Below the pieces are notes generated by a model. It ran no database searches, was not told where the DNA came from, and was given only the letters and a program-made list of their open reading frames with translations. Of a DNA stretch of 64,000 nt, positions 47,031 through 59,100 are shown one piece after another (within the stretch, counting starts at the first letter, position 1; the number at the start of each line of letters is the position of its first letter). Origin of the DNA: Paramacrobiotus metropolitanus (taxonomy: Eukaryota; Tardigrada; Eutardigrada; Parachela; Macrobiotidae); the NCBI RefSeq assembly GCF_019649055.1, contig NW_026570229.1, forward strand, positions 1,116,001 through 1,180,000, written 5' to 3'. A program made the translations under genes and the position numbers.

Positions 47031-47406
47031 TAGAATAAATTGAACAAAAGACATAAAAACTTAACAATTAATAATATTGAATTAATAATAACAGTATGTA
47101 GATATTATGTAATAGTAATAATAATAATATGAGTATAATATATATTATTATATTATTTATTTAATTACTGTATATATTTATTATAATAATTTTTACTTGA
47201 ATACTGACGGAAGATGCACTGTATCTTCTGTATAGCATTCTGACCGTACTAAATGACCATTCAAACTAACTAATAATAATCGCCCCGTAAATAAATTAAT
47301 AATAATAATGGCCCCGTAATCGGCTATAAATTCAAAACAATTTCATTTTTTGTGTGAAGATAGAGTAACATTAGAGAATGCATATAAAACTTTTCTCAGC
47401 TGGCGT
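47031..47406. other. A/T-rich spacer with TAATAATA runs
   Basis: Low-complexity A/T sequence at 47080-47180; no gene. Confidence 0.5.
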
Positions 47407-47534
47407 CATCAACAGGGCGTGGTGAAAACAAAATTTATACGAAAATTCTACACTGTACTGCAGTCTATAAGTTCTACGTAGGCAATACACCGCACACTAC
47501 TACCATAAGCAACCCAGACATAATTTTGAGTAAA

Positions 47535-47594
47535 ACCATAGAGACAGCAAACAATACTTGCGGAGCGCAGCAGTTTGTTTGCTGTCTCTATGGT
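47535..47594. other. Perfect 18-bp-arm hairpin
   Basis: ACCATAGAGACAGCAAAC at 47535-47552 and its exact complement at 47577-47594 enclose a 24-nt loop. It could fold as a small-RNA-like stem or be a nested foldback. Confidence 0.85.
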
Positions 47595-47720
47595 AAAACG
47601 CAAAAATGAAGAGAGTTAAATGGTAATTTTCCCAGCGTATAATTGTTTTCTTATGTTGTGTTGCTTAAAAAACTAACATTTTTTGTTTAACTTAGGTTTA
47701 TCATTACTGCAAATATCAGC

Positions 47721-47772
47721 AGGCCGAAATACCCGTGTTCCACCATAGGCCGAAACACCCGTGTTCCACCAT
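47721..47772. repeat. 26-bp tandem duplication
   Basis: Two copies of AGGCCGAAAYACCCGTGTTC plus CACCAT in tandem with one change; a third partial copy follows. Confidence 0.8.
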
Positions 47773-48007
47773 GGGCCAAACTGCCCAGTAAAACAAAAAG
47801 GCTATTGTAGGACTGATACAATGGCCGGCCGAAACGCCCTCTGAACCAAAACTGGTACAGATTGCTTTCCTTAACGCTATAACGTTTGATTTGCCAGACA
47901 GGTGCATAGCCTATATAGGCTACTTCATATATGAAGTATAAAGTTATAAACTACAGCATAGTGTAGAATTTACTTTTAATTTTTGTTTTGGTCACGCCCT
48001 GTTAATG

Positions 48008-49097
48008 ATAGCAGCGAATAATATTTTTATGTTTACCCTTATGTTAATCTGTCTTTCACACCAAAGATGAAATTTTGCTGAATTTATAGAATTTATTTCC
48101 GTTTAATATGGACAAGTTAGAGCTAGAAAACATAAAACCACGCCGACGTTATTAAACGGCAACGCCGTATGCTCTGTACACCAAGGCAACGCCTTGCGCT
48201 TACATCATCAAAACTTTTTTATGTTTTTTGTATTGTAACTGTACGGTTCTACAATAAAATTTCTGTTTGTACTAGTTCCGATCATTGTCTTGCTTCCTAT
48301 CACTGTAGTCCCTATAAATTATAATGTACTTAACATTATATTTCAATAACTTTTCTGGGCAAAGTAAATTTTCTAGAAAATCTCGCGCCATTTATCGGTA
48401 CCATTTTTAGAAACTGAATCTGTTTCTGCTAATATGCTTTATGTGTTGAATCGCGCTTACACTGCAACTATTTTACAGATCGATAGGTGGCAGATTTTCT
48501 AAAATGTTGTCAAATCGGTTAAGTATTATTACATGAAATCGAGTAATGAACCAAGGTTACAGTGGTGAGTTTAACCCAATGCTCCGGAACTGGCTGGTAT
48601 GGCTGTCGTCAGCTGGCTGATATTAATTTATGTTCTGGCTAACGATAAACATGGTGGGTAAACATAAACATGGTGGATTTCACCGTATGTAATGCCACAA
48701 CATCATACTCCAACCGGGTGACGAAAGCAAGTACAGCGAATGCTTGCCTAAGCAACTACAGTCGGCAGAAAGGGAAGGAGCGGCAGCGTTAAATGAAATT
48801 TTTTTACTTTGACTTATTGTTTTGAAACTGTGATGTTACCGCATTTTGTGAAATAAAATCTCATCACTACAGTCTGTACTGTACTGTACTGTACTGTACT
48901 GAATCCTACGAGCCAGAAATTACTTGCTTGGCGTTCCGTGATGTGGCGCGGGTACGCCGAGAGGTTGCTTTCATGCAAGTACTGCCAAAATACAAATATG
49001 TGCAAAGACATGGAATCTAGATCGCGCAATGGGCTTCTTATGGGAGTTCCGTTCTCATTAGTCTGTTAAAGGAGTTAACGGTAGAACGACCACTTAA
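48008..49097. other. Spacer with small repeats, no gene
   Basis: GGCAACGCC occurs twice near 48160-48195, AACATAAACATGGTGG is duplicated near 48645-48676, and a pentanucleotide microsatellite lies at 48875-48901. Confidence 0.5.
48875..48901. repeat. TGTAC microsatellite
   Basis: About five tandem TGTAC pentamers. Confidence 0.85.
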
Positions 49098-49774
49098 GGG
49101 AAGTGGCTCGGTACATGGTACCAAAATCGTGTAGATGGACGAAATATTTCACTCTCGCGCACTCCCAAACCCTTTTTTCTTTTGTTTTATGACATTTTGT
49201 AGCCAGATGATTTGTATACACAGGCGTGAAAACCGTTTGTACGCGCAACATCCGGTTCGGGAGTTAAGGCTCTTAGAAAATTCCAAAAAGTTTAAATGCA
49301 TTCAGGTGTACCAAAAGTCTCATTATGGACCGATCTCCTTCAAATTTTGCACGTAAATGAACATAACCACGAAGAACGTTTTTACACCGATCCACTGTTC
49401 TAGCATGTTTTTCAAATTTTAAAATGAATTTCAAAAAATTTAAAATTCATTTTAAAATTTTAAAAAAATCATGGAACCCTGGATCGGTGTAAAAACGATC
49501 TTCATGGTCATGTGCATTTACGTGCAAAATTTGAAGGAGATCGATCCATAATAAGACTTTTGGTACACCTGAATTCATTTAAACTTTTTGGAATTTTCTA
49601 AGAGCCATAACTCCCGAACCGGATGTTGCGCACAAACGGTTTTCTCGCCTGTGTATACAAATCATCTGGCTACAAAATGTCATAAAACAAAAGAAAAAAG
49701 GGTTTGGGAGTGCGCAAAAGTGAAAGATTTCGTGCATGTACACGATTTTGATACCATGTACCGGGCCAGTTCCC
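49098..49774. mobile_element. Foldback element, TTAA-flanked
   Basis: Two arms of about 300 bp (49098-49400, 49475-49774) are inverted copies with high identity by eye. The outer ends read GGGAASTGGCYCGGTACATG. The centre is itself a smaller A/T palindrome. TTAA flanks both ends (49094-49097, 49775-49778), as in piggyBac-type insertion, though the end sequence does not look like a canonical piggyBac repeat. Not coding. Confidence 0.8.
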
Positions 49775-50557
49775 TTAAGTTGCCGCTTTCAATACAAACA
49801 GATACACCCATCGTCATGACAACTGCGCGCAATGCACAACCTTCGATGAGGCGATAAACGATGCAATGCTCTAAATCGTATCTGATGCAAAGTGCGGTAC
49901 GATTATCGTACAGTTCCGAGGAGGAACTTCCTACTAGTAAGGTGTGTGCTGAGTATTGAGCACGCTCCTTACTTGTCTATGTATTGAATTTCCACATTAA
50001 TTATAAAAATAATGCTTACCAAGGCACTTTTCATCAAACAAATTTCATTATTTTAAAATGGAAGGCTTACTACCGTGGTATGCTTTATATTTCATCTGCA
50101 AAGGTCAAAAGGGCGTGCCTGGTGCCCAAACAAAAATGAGTACTACACAGTATACAGTAGGCAGTGTTTAATAACGCGCGGAGCAGCACAAAATCGCCGC
50201 TTGTTTTATGGTCTGCTTTTCGTGCACCCTTATCGTACCATAAACGATGTACAATAGTCTTCGCTGGACAATTGTACTGACTACTAAAAAAATGGGCCGT
50301 GCTCGTTAACTATAGCGTCAAATGAAATTATGCAAAAATTTATCGAAAATGCAGTTTGGTACGCAAGAATCTGTTTGGCTGACTGAAGTGCAATTTTCAG
50401 ATGAGAAAATATGGGAAAATTCGTATTTGGTTTCTGGAGAATTCTCAAACTTCAGTTTTGTTAAACAATTCACAAAAAAATAACTTTTTCTTTAAGATCG
50501 GCTTGAATTCAGTTTGGTGTGTTTTAGTTTGTACAAGTTGTTCGTCGAACTTCCTTA
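49775..50557. other. Spacer between two foldback elements
   Basis: No gene or repeat is supported. Confidence 0.4.
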
Positions 50558-51273
50558 CCAGTAATGCCAGGATAGTGCCGTATTCCTCAAAAATTGAGGC
50601 TTACATCACTGAATAGCATAAAATCTGTTCTATTTGAATAAATTTTTTGTTTTCCGGTAAGTATTACCAATTTCTTGTAATAATCATCTAAAGTATGGGA
50701 AAACGTTCGGTGACGTTTACATGCGCACATCACAGATGCCGCCCATCGCGCACCTGAGATACCGATCTTGCACTACCGCTTATCGCGGATATGCCGCAGC
50801 GCATGGCTATCTGCTGGGAGATTCAGTGCGAGTTGAAGTAAAGTGAGCTGCATCTACTGAGCACTGAGCGGCATACTTTTTGGTTCTTTTCTCATCAACC
50901 AAAAAAATTGCAGTTCAAGGATTGCTAGACTCAAAAATTAATGAATATAATAATAATCCGTCGGTACTTTATGTGGATTGAAAATTACAGTTTATAAAAA
51001 CTTTCTTTTATCGCTAACCTATCTGCCGTCCTGGTAGGCCAGCGCTCAAGTTTGTAAGGAAGATCGGTATCTCAGATGCGAGTGGGCGGCATCTTTGATA
51101 TGCGCGGGTAGACGTCACCGAACGTTTTCCCATACTTACTTTAGATGATTATTACAAGAAATTGGTAGTACTTACCGGAAAACAAAAATTTATTCAAATA
51201 GTACAGATTTTATGCTATTCAGTGATGTAAGCCTCAATTTTTGAGGAATATGGCACTATCCTGGCATTACTGG
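50558..51273. mobile_element. Second foldback element
   Basis: Inverted arms of about 215-250 bp, with ends reading CCAGTAATGCCAGGATAGTG, enclose about 230 bp that is also partly complementary (GATACCGATCTT / AAGATCGGTATC near the arm tips). Unrelated in sequence to the 49.1-kb foldback. No clear target duplication. Confidence 0.78.
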
Positions 51274-52029
51274 ATAGCGCGATGTCAGTCAGGCCCTGGA
51301 CGATCCCAGTGCAGCTTATTTAGCAGATAGCCATCATGTTTAGCCAACCAGTACAACGTACATACTCGTAGTACGTGTTATTAAGTTGCAGTTATTATTG
51401 CATTGCATGCCTTAACAATAATATTATGTTTGCGGACAGCGGGCACTTCACGTTTCTCTGATGAAGAGCCCAAATAGAGTAACCCACACGGCGACACTGA
51501 CTGCACAGCTGAAAAATTATCAGTTCATTATTAAACTTGTTAATTTTTAATCTGCTTGCACGAGCTATTCGGGATAGCTTATTAGGATGCTTATGCAGAT
51601 CCTGCACCCACTTTTTGAATGAATTAGGGGCAACTGATCTCTAGTCATACAAGTTATCTCTAGTCATACACGCGTTTTATAATATTCGTGCAAATTTAAA
51701 ATTTGCTCTGTATTAAACTACGGTAATACAGAACGTGAAACAACTGTGCCTAGGATAACGCGCATCACTAATGTTTTAGAATAATTGTAATAATTCCAGT
51801 TGAAATTCTGTCTTTTAAATATTTAATTTTTGATAATTTAGAAACTGAAAAAAGTTTATTTCCAAGAAACCCCCGGCCCCCAAGGGGCCATTCGCATTCC
51901 AGGAAAGGTAAAAAAAAACATCTTAGCAATAAATTACTTAATTATGATTTCCCAGTACTTCGTTTTACTGCTGAAATTCCATTTCCAAGCAACAATCCCA
52001 ATTAAAAGTATTGCAGTTCCAATGAAAAC
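51274..52029. other. Spacer before F2 exon 3
   Basis: No gene. A short duplicated ATCTCTAGTCATAC lies near 51639-51670. Confidence 0.4.
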
Positions 52030-53686
52030 CGTTGCCCCGAGACACTTCGGTCAAAAATGTAATGTTACAAGTAGAAGATTATATGACTGTATGCGCAGAC
52101 GAGCTTCTGTATTGCAGCCGGGTTTTTGGTTGGAAGATTTTGCTCGCCGAACGCATAAAAAAACCTAACTCCCGGAAAGTACCGTCATCATTCCACAAGA
52201 AACCCCGTATTTCGCATTTCCATTCCTGTAATGCTCCGCAATTGCGTCTGGTGGCAGCGTTTTTCCTTGGTATTTGTGTCAAAATTGTGTGACCATGAAG
52301 GCGTGGCCAATATGCGCCAAGTTCCTCGTTGTCAACCATTGGAATAGTGGGTCTAGTTCCTCGTTGTCAACCATTGGAATACTGGAATAATGGGTCCTTA
52401 CTTTTACGGAGAACCCGGATGCCGACAGCTGCCCGGATACTTTCAAAACTCGAATGGTAAAAAAAATCAAAGCTATCGATAAGTATAAAAGAATAGCGCA
52501 TTGGAATACAGACTTCAAGCCTGAAGTAGTCTAAGAAGTGTAATAATAGGTACTTCAAGAATCTAGGCAAGTAAAGAACCTGAAAAAAAAACGGAAGAAC
52601 CGAAAGAGTTTTTGAAAACCCAAGGAATCGGAAGAACGTTAGAAGTCTTTATGGAAAAATGTAAAGCTTCACAACATTAAAGCAGCAAGCAAAAGGATCC
52701 AAATAAACGGTAGCGTTCGCCTTACAGGCGTATAAACCCGGCAGTGCCATGCTGTGGTACTGGGCGTGCCGGGCATCCGAGGAACTGGCCTCCCGGCATG
52801 ATACTAACTCCGAATCACCGTTCAAATCCCTTTCAACCGCTACATACATAACTGGATGGCCGCTGACGTGGAGCGGGGCGTTGTTGATCTTAACTTCCTT
52901 ACCTTGCGCAGTCATGACAATATTGGGCTTCTTAATTGCTGGCGTACTACTTTATACGAGCCTCTTTGATAGCTGCACAAGAACGTTTCACCCTTCCGTT
53001 ATCCGAGTAAATACGGATAATGAAGAAGACGAACCAGGGTACGACTTTTGCAACGTCTTGTTAACCTCGTATTGCTACAGTATTACCATCTTAATCTTAT
53101 ATCACAATCACTAGTTGGGTTATATCTATAAACGTGCAAAACATATAAATTTATTTGACACATTTATTTACTGTCAGCTTAAAAAATAAAAAGGCAGAAC
53201 GTTTGCGCCGATAATTTCAGGGACATTGCAAATCCAAAGCCGAGTCAGAAATCTGTTATTCGGTTACTGCTTGTCTTTATCGAGGAGTACTGTACCGAAG
53301 CTCTTCAATGGATGGCGACCCAGCTAAAGAATCTGGACGAGCTGCGCTCGACCATACCAGAGGAGACGTACATTTCCATGACTGACGAAATATACTGTGA
53401 AGCATCCGCTATCTGCCGTGAATTGCAGTTTTGTGTATGCGCATCGTGGGGAGAGCTAGTTCTGGCTCCACTGATGGTTTTTGGTCCCTACTTGTGGTGT
53501 CTATTTCTGCCGACGCAATTGGTTGAGTTGTTCCTGCCGGAGCGCCTCCAACTGCCCGGCTTGCTGCTGCTGCTAACCGGTATCACGGTGTGGGCGTATG
53601 GTTTACTGGTTCAGTCGGCGCGGACACAGTGGACAACTGCAGTCTTCGTGGGCCGCCGGAAAGCCAAAACAGCACAGCGGACGTGA

Positions 53687-56124
53687 CCGATGACAAAGAA
53701 CCATGTAACTGCGCCGCCAAGGCCCGCTTTCCTGACAGCAAATTTTCCGAAACTAACCGCTTCGTACTAATAAAAATTAAACAATATATCCCTCCCAAAT
53801 GAAATGCAGCAGAGCTGGTTAGAGCCGTCCGCGGATCTTTCGTTCGTTACTTATTGCTATTGCAGCCATCACTGTCATTTTATCGCCCCCAGGAAACATC
53901 ACATGGAGACAAAATAAGATTTAACTGGTAACTTGTTAGGTTTACATTAACAGTATGTCTGATAACAATTATGCGAAACTTTCGAGTTTCGAGCAAGTAT
54001 CAGATGTTGTTCTTTGCGGGGTTGGAGGTCAATTTAAAATTTGAATCACGTTATTATTGCGGAAGTACTCCTATTCGAACCCAGAGCCATTATTTTTCCG
54101 ACTAATGATAGAACTTTTGTCGATCCTCGCGATTCTTCAATATCCCCGCATACTGAAATAAGTCGCCAACTGATTCTTGATTAAGAAAAGCTGGCCGTTT
54201 TCCTCTCAAATCTCGGTTCTCAATTCTCATTGCCTACTGCGTAATGTACGTACGAGCATTTTCACGAAATAAAGAAACAAGTTTCGTCCCAAACTGGCGC
54301 TAATACGCTACTACAGATATGCTTGCGGCTTTCTTGGTCACAAAAACTACGTATCGCTACCCAGAGGCGAATCGAAAAACTGCTTTCTAACTGCAAAAAT
54401 GCAGCAGCAGGAATATTATTATTGCAATAATATTATTATTTTCAATTTATTTGCACCATTTGGCAATATTATTAACATATGGATTCTTCATGGTAATGGA
54501 CTGCGCTTCAGGTCAGAATGCCGGCAAAGTTGGGAATGCCGATGCCGACAAACATGATGCTGTTGATGATTTATGCCGGAATAAGGTTGTGTGATGGGTA
54601 GAATAAAACTATGTGGAGGGTAAATCGTTGCAGTTACTACAGGTCAGCGGAAACCACTAAACAAATGCCATTTAATAAACTTCAACACTCAAGAGAGGTG
54701 GACGTCGTTAGGCATAGAAGTAATGACAGAAGGCAAAGACGGCACTGATTCTTTTTCCAACCTTCGATGAGTTGATTGTTCCAACAAACCTTAGATAAAC
54801 AAATTACTGCAGGGTCATTCTGCATAAAATTACTAAAAGTTGCGGTCAGATCCTTTTGGAAAAATTACTTTTGTATTTGAAATGGACAAAAACTGTGCGA
54901 AAAACGTTTTTGGGAGTTCGGTTAATTATTAACTATGCATTTTAGTATTTCCTCGCTGGCATTTCGCTCGAGCCCGGCCCTTATTATAATGTTATAGAAC
55001 AAGAACATAGAACATTGTAATAACATAGAACATTATAATAACCAACAAGTCACTTGAAAACTATGTTATAGTTTTAAAGTCACTTAATACTAATCCCTGT
55101 GATCAGTCCAGCTGCATGCAGTATACAAGGTACCTGTACAATGTACATATGCGACTTGTGTGCATTATATTAATAAAGCTACTGTATTGCAAAAACTCAT
55201 TTCTTTCATTCCGCAGTAGTCGAATGCGCTTTGTATTATGCACGAATAGGCATGCGACATTGCAAAGTGCATGGTCTAAGGGCATCCGCCACACTTTATG
55301 ATGTACGTCTTCTTTAACAGTTACGCAACAACTGTTTTAACTGTTTTAACTTCCCCAACTTTTTAACTTCCCGAAGCAGTTTTAGCTTCCCAAATGTGCG
55401 AGCTAAAAAAGCCTGATTATAGTGTGTTACACATTATAGTTTGTCAACTGTAGTGTTTTCAAAACGCCATTACGTTTTCAGTAGATTGATGTGCAATTTT
55501 CGTTTCTCAACCGCGTATAGCAAATAAAAGATTGTGATACTTTACACTGTTCCTCCAAATGTCCCACAGTTACTGTTCGCAAAGTTTCCATTTTGTGATT
55601 CCAGATTCCATTCTAAGCCGCCGGCAGTGTTAAGCTGCTACCCTAGGTTATTTCTGGAAAGTCGACCGTCAGTGCTACTGCTTTCTGAAGATTTTATTCA
55701 TACAAACATTGGTCGAACAAACCGGCGATCCTCAGTTGAAACAGCAATCGATACCGGTGGCCGATTCCTTTCCACCATACGTTTACAGTACACAGCAGCA
55801 GTGAACGGATCTGTTATGACGCCAGCAAATTACCGTGATTGTATTCTTACAGATACAAGCCCATAGTCGTGTTCTAATGCTGGCAAAGAAGAGCCTGAAA
55901 ATATCGATTTTTTATTGGGGTCATACCTGGAATCCAACGCTAACGTTAACGTTAAGTTCCAGGTTGAAATTGGACCATGCTAACGCCAGCGCTTAGCAGT
56001 TTGCGTCAGGGCTGAACATTGCATAACGCCATTTTACACGATAAACTGGGTGTGCGTTTGTCCCGGGTGGCCTTAGCTTTCGATAGGTCATAAAGTCCAA
56101 TAATTTGAAACAAATTTTACTATA
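53687..56124. other. Intergenic between F2 and F3
   Basis: Mostly A/T-rich. A plus frame at 55534-55866 (110 codons, including SEDFIHTNIGRTNRRSS) looks mildly coding and follows a TTCCAG-like acceptor inside it, but I recognise no domain and do not call it a gene. Confidence 0.35.
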
Positions 56125-59100
56125 ATGGACATCAGAAAGTCTTTTACTTTTTCCGCAGACAAAGAACGGTTTGCTTCGTATCCCGAAATCTTGACAGAAT
56201 CGGTGATTGCCCTGTGGTTTGCGTGCGAAATTTGTTTGAAGTTTGGGCTGCGCGTTCTTCCAGAATGGCGAGCCAGTCGGGTAGACCCTGACCGACGCAA
56301 CGATTTCGATACCCTAATCGAAATATCTGGACTTGTAAGTCTCGCCGTAACATGCAGCAATAATAATAATAGTAATAAAAATCCTATATATTAATAAAAT
56401 AAGCCTTCGCGAAAAAATCGTCCGCCTTCCTTTTATGAGTTGCACATTTACGATATGTATATGTATATATCATTTGATAGCGTCGTATGCCGTAGTCCAG
56501 TTAGTCTTCCGATCGTAGCTATGGTTAACTGATGCGCATAATAAAATGAAATGGTTAACATAAAGAACCATTATCGACCGGAGCGTAGCGAAGGTCCTCT
56601 ATATTCAAGACCTATGCATTTGTTGATTTCTGTCCGTTACGAAAACCCGTTACGGAAGTTTGTTACGGAAGTTGGTTACGGAAGTTGGTTACGGAAGTGC
56701 GTTACGGAATTTTGTTACGGAAGTAACAGTTTCATGTCCCACAGCTGACCGCTATGACGTCACCACTGCCAATGCCTTAACTGCCTGTAACGTCATTGGT
56801 GGCTGCCGTGAAACAGCGGGTTTATAAAGTGGTGCTGCAGCTCTTGATTTCTACCCGTAACGGAAGTAACGCTATAATGTCACGGCAATTTAACCACAGT
56901 GAAGTTATCGGCTGTTGCTGGATGCTGCTTTGTTGCGGGCCAATAGAAAGACCCCATTTTTGATTTCTATATTTCACTTTAATAATACATGACCTTCGAT
57001 GCAGATACTGACATATATACATCTGCGTAATGCATACAAGTGACCAGCAGTAAAAATCCCCCGCCTTGAGTTTTACTTTGGACCTTAAGATAATTTTCTG
57101 GCCCTCTTAATTGCTGCCATTCTTAGAATAATAGCCCTTTATCATAATGGCGCCCTTGTGGCACTACCACCAGTCACCGACATGGAAACCCGACTTCAAA
57201 TCAATTTTTAACCTTTTATAAACCACTCATATGCTTCGTGCAAGTGCTTCTGCCCGCTACGGCACACTCGCGGACGAAATACCCTTCGAAAGTGAAATCC
57301 CATATTGCAATAGTGTGCTCGTAGCTACAACAGCCGCTTTAAAATTTCTTTTGAAACGTTAATGTTATCTTTAATGTTTCACAAAACTTTAAATTTTGCA
57401 CATCAGTTTTATTCATCATTCCATAAATTCGCGCCATTTCTAACCAACTAAATTGTGAAAAACCGGAACAATAGCTCATCCCTTCCTCTATTACCGAAGT
57501 TGCCTTATAACCCATGGAAATAAATAACCCATGGAAATTTACCTAATAAATTATGTTCTTCTTGAATATTTCTTTTGAGACGAACCTTTTCAATTAAATG
57601 CCGTTTCCAACAAACAAAATTACGAGAAAAAAGTCGCCTTGCAGCGTGTGTTTACATAATAATTTTTTACGATGTCCTTTTTCCGTTATTCGACTACATA
57701 CCTGGTGAGAAGCTATATCGCAAAACTAGCGCAAATTTCACTTAGGTCTCGCTCCGGTTTGTCAATGCACGCCAAAGTGCATTTTTCTAGTATAACGTTT
57801 ATTTTTCAAACACTGTACTTCGCCTACTCGTGGTCACAGCGATCACGGGGTTTTGCACGAATGAGGCCACCAGCAAGTTCTTTTTTGCAAACCTCTTGCA
57901 GACGGTGTACGGCGTTTTGCCATATAACCTACGAAATAGCTGAACCGAACAGGATTAACACGGTTACAACTTACAACCAGATTGATCTGCTAAAAGAAAT
58001 GTAAATGTTTAATCGTTTAACGTTTTCTCAGATTTTCTTAGGTTGTAAGAAGAGTTAAAAGCGGGAAACAATTCAGAACCAGAAACTGTTTCAGTCAACT
58101 TTCAGGAAACGTACAAGTAAAATCAGTTACCTGAACAACAGCGGGTATGCAGCTCTCTCCAGCATCAAAAACGTCGGTCTTCTTCACAAAGAAACGAGCT
58201 AGGGCGTTCAGCAACTATAAACACATAAATCAAACCATTAACGTGAAATAGTATGCGTACAGTAATGCGTACAATACTACGCAAAATCTCTTTTATTCGG
58301 TTAACGCTGGCTTCTGGGATGATGTCATGTCGGGATGGATACAGCCGCATCCGATCACCGTTAACGATTCGACACCGCATAGGCTGGATGTTGCGCACCC
58401 TGCGGCGACGACTATGGTTCTCGGTTACTTGGCCACCTGTGCGACCATCATTCTTACAGCAATCCTCAGCATCTCCTTCTTTTACCTGGTAGCCGCCAAC
58501 CGCCACTGGGCGTATCCCAAATCAGAGGACCATCTGCCACACTGTCGTGGGTTGGCGGTGTTTGCCCGGTACGTTCGAGTGGTCGCGAAAATTCGTTTGC
58601 CTGTGTATTTAATGACTACGCTGTATGTGGCTATCGGCATGGTCAGCGTCGTCGCTTGTTATGGTGGATGGATAATCTTGAACGTTCTACCGATGGTTAT
58701 TCTGGGATGGTTGTCACTGACACTGACCATCGCTGTATTTGGACCAACCGCGGTGTTCCCTGCCTGTATCCTCTTCGCTAGTATACTGACCGTTTATTGC
58801 ACCGGTCGGATTTGGGGATTGTGGATGAATGACACCTACTTAGCTGTGCTTAAAAAGGGATGCAGGTAAACATTCAAGCGATCGGTAACGAACTCTCTAA
58901 TTGCAACTATCCGGTTCGTATACGTGTGATTTATTTCACAAGACCGAACCCCTCTATGTAATATACGAACAATATTAGAAGCTACGTTTGTTATTATTCT
59001 TTGATGTGTAAATTTCGAATCGTTTTAATTATTGTCTATCAGCCCATGCTTTTTGTAATTGGAACGGGAACTGCTAAATAAAAGTTTTAATATTCGAGCC

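Larger units (their letters stand above)
47407..48007. mobile_element. MITE-like element C with internal hairpin and direct repeats
   Basis: Inverted ends share AACAGGGCGTG and about 80 bp of weaker similarity (AAAACAAAA, ATTCTACACT, TATAA). Inside are a strong hairpin (47535-47594) and a 26-bp tandem duplication (47721-47772). No target duplication is clear. Confidence 0.6.
42959..53686 (+). pseudogene. F2: broken copy of the membrane family, expanded by repeats
   Basis: Exons match F1: 42959-43180, 43748-44319, a third exon near 52030-52440, 52728-53038 and 53221-53686. Phases match those of F1. Lesions: an in-frame TAG at 43937-43939 where F1 has ATG (LAGSL-stop, then VNRHWRYS); exon 3 has a TGA and frame shift near 52290; and a 37-bp tandem duplication near 52320-52382. 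Exons 4 and 5 remain open and similar to F1, including RLQLPGLLLLLTG. After about 53590 another frame (PESQNSTADVTDDKEP) resembles the acidic tail of F1 better than the current one, suggesting a further shift. The exon 2-3 gap is 7.7 kb, filled by a satellite, two MITEs and two foldbacks. Confidence 0.82.

Noticed and set aside
49588-49857. 89-codon plus frame
   Set aside because: Lies in an arm of the foldback element; the other arm gives a matching antisense frame.
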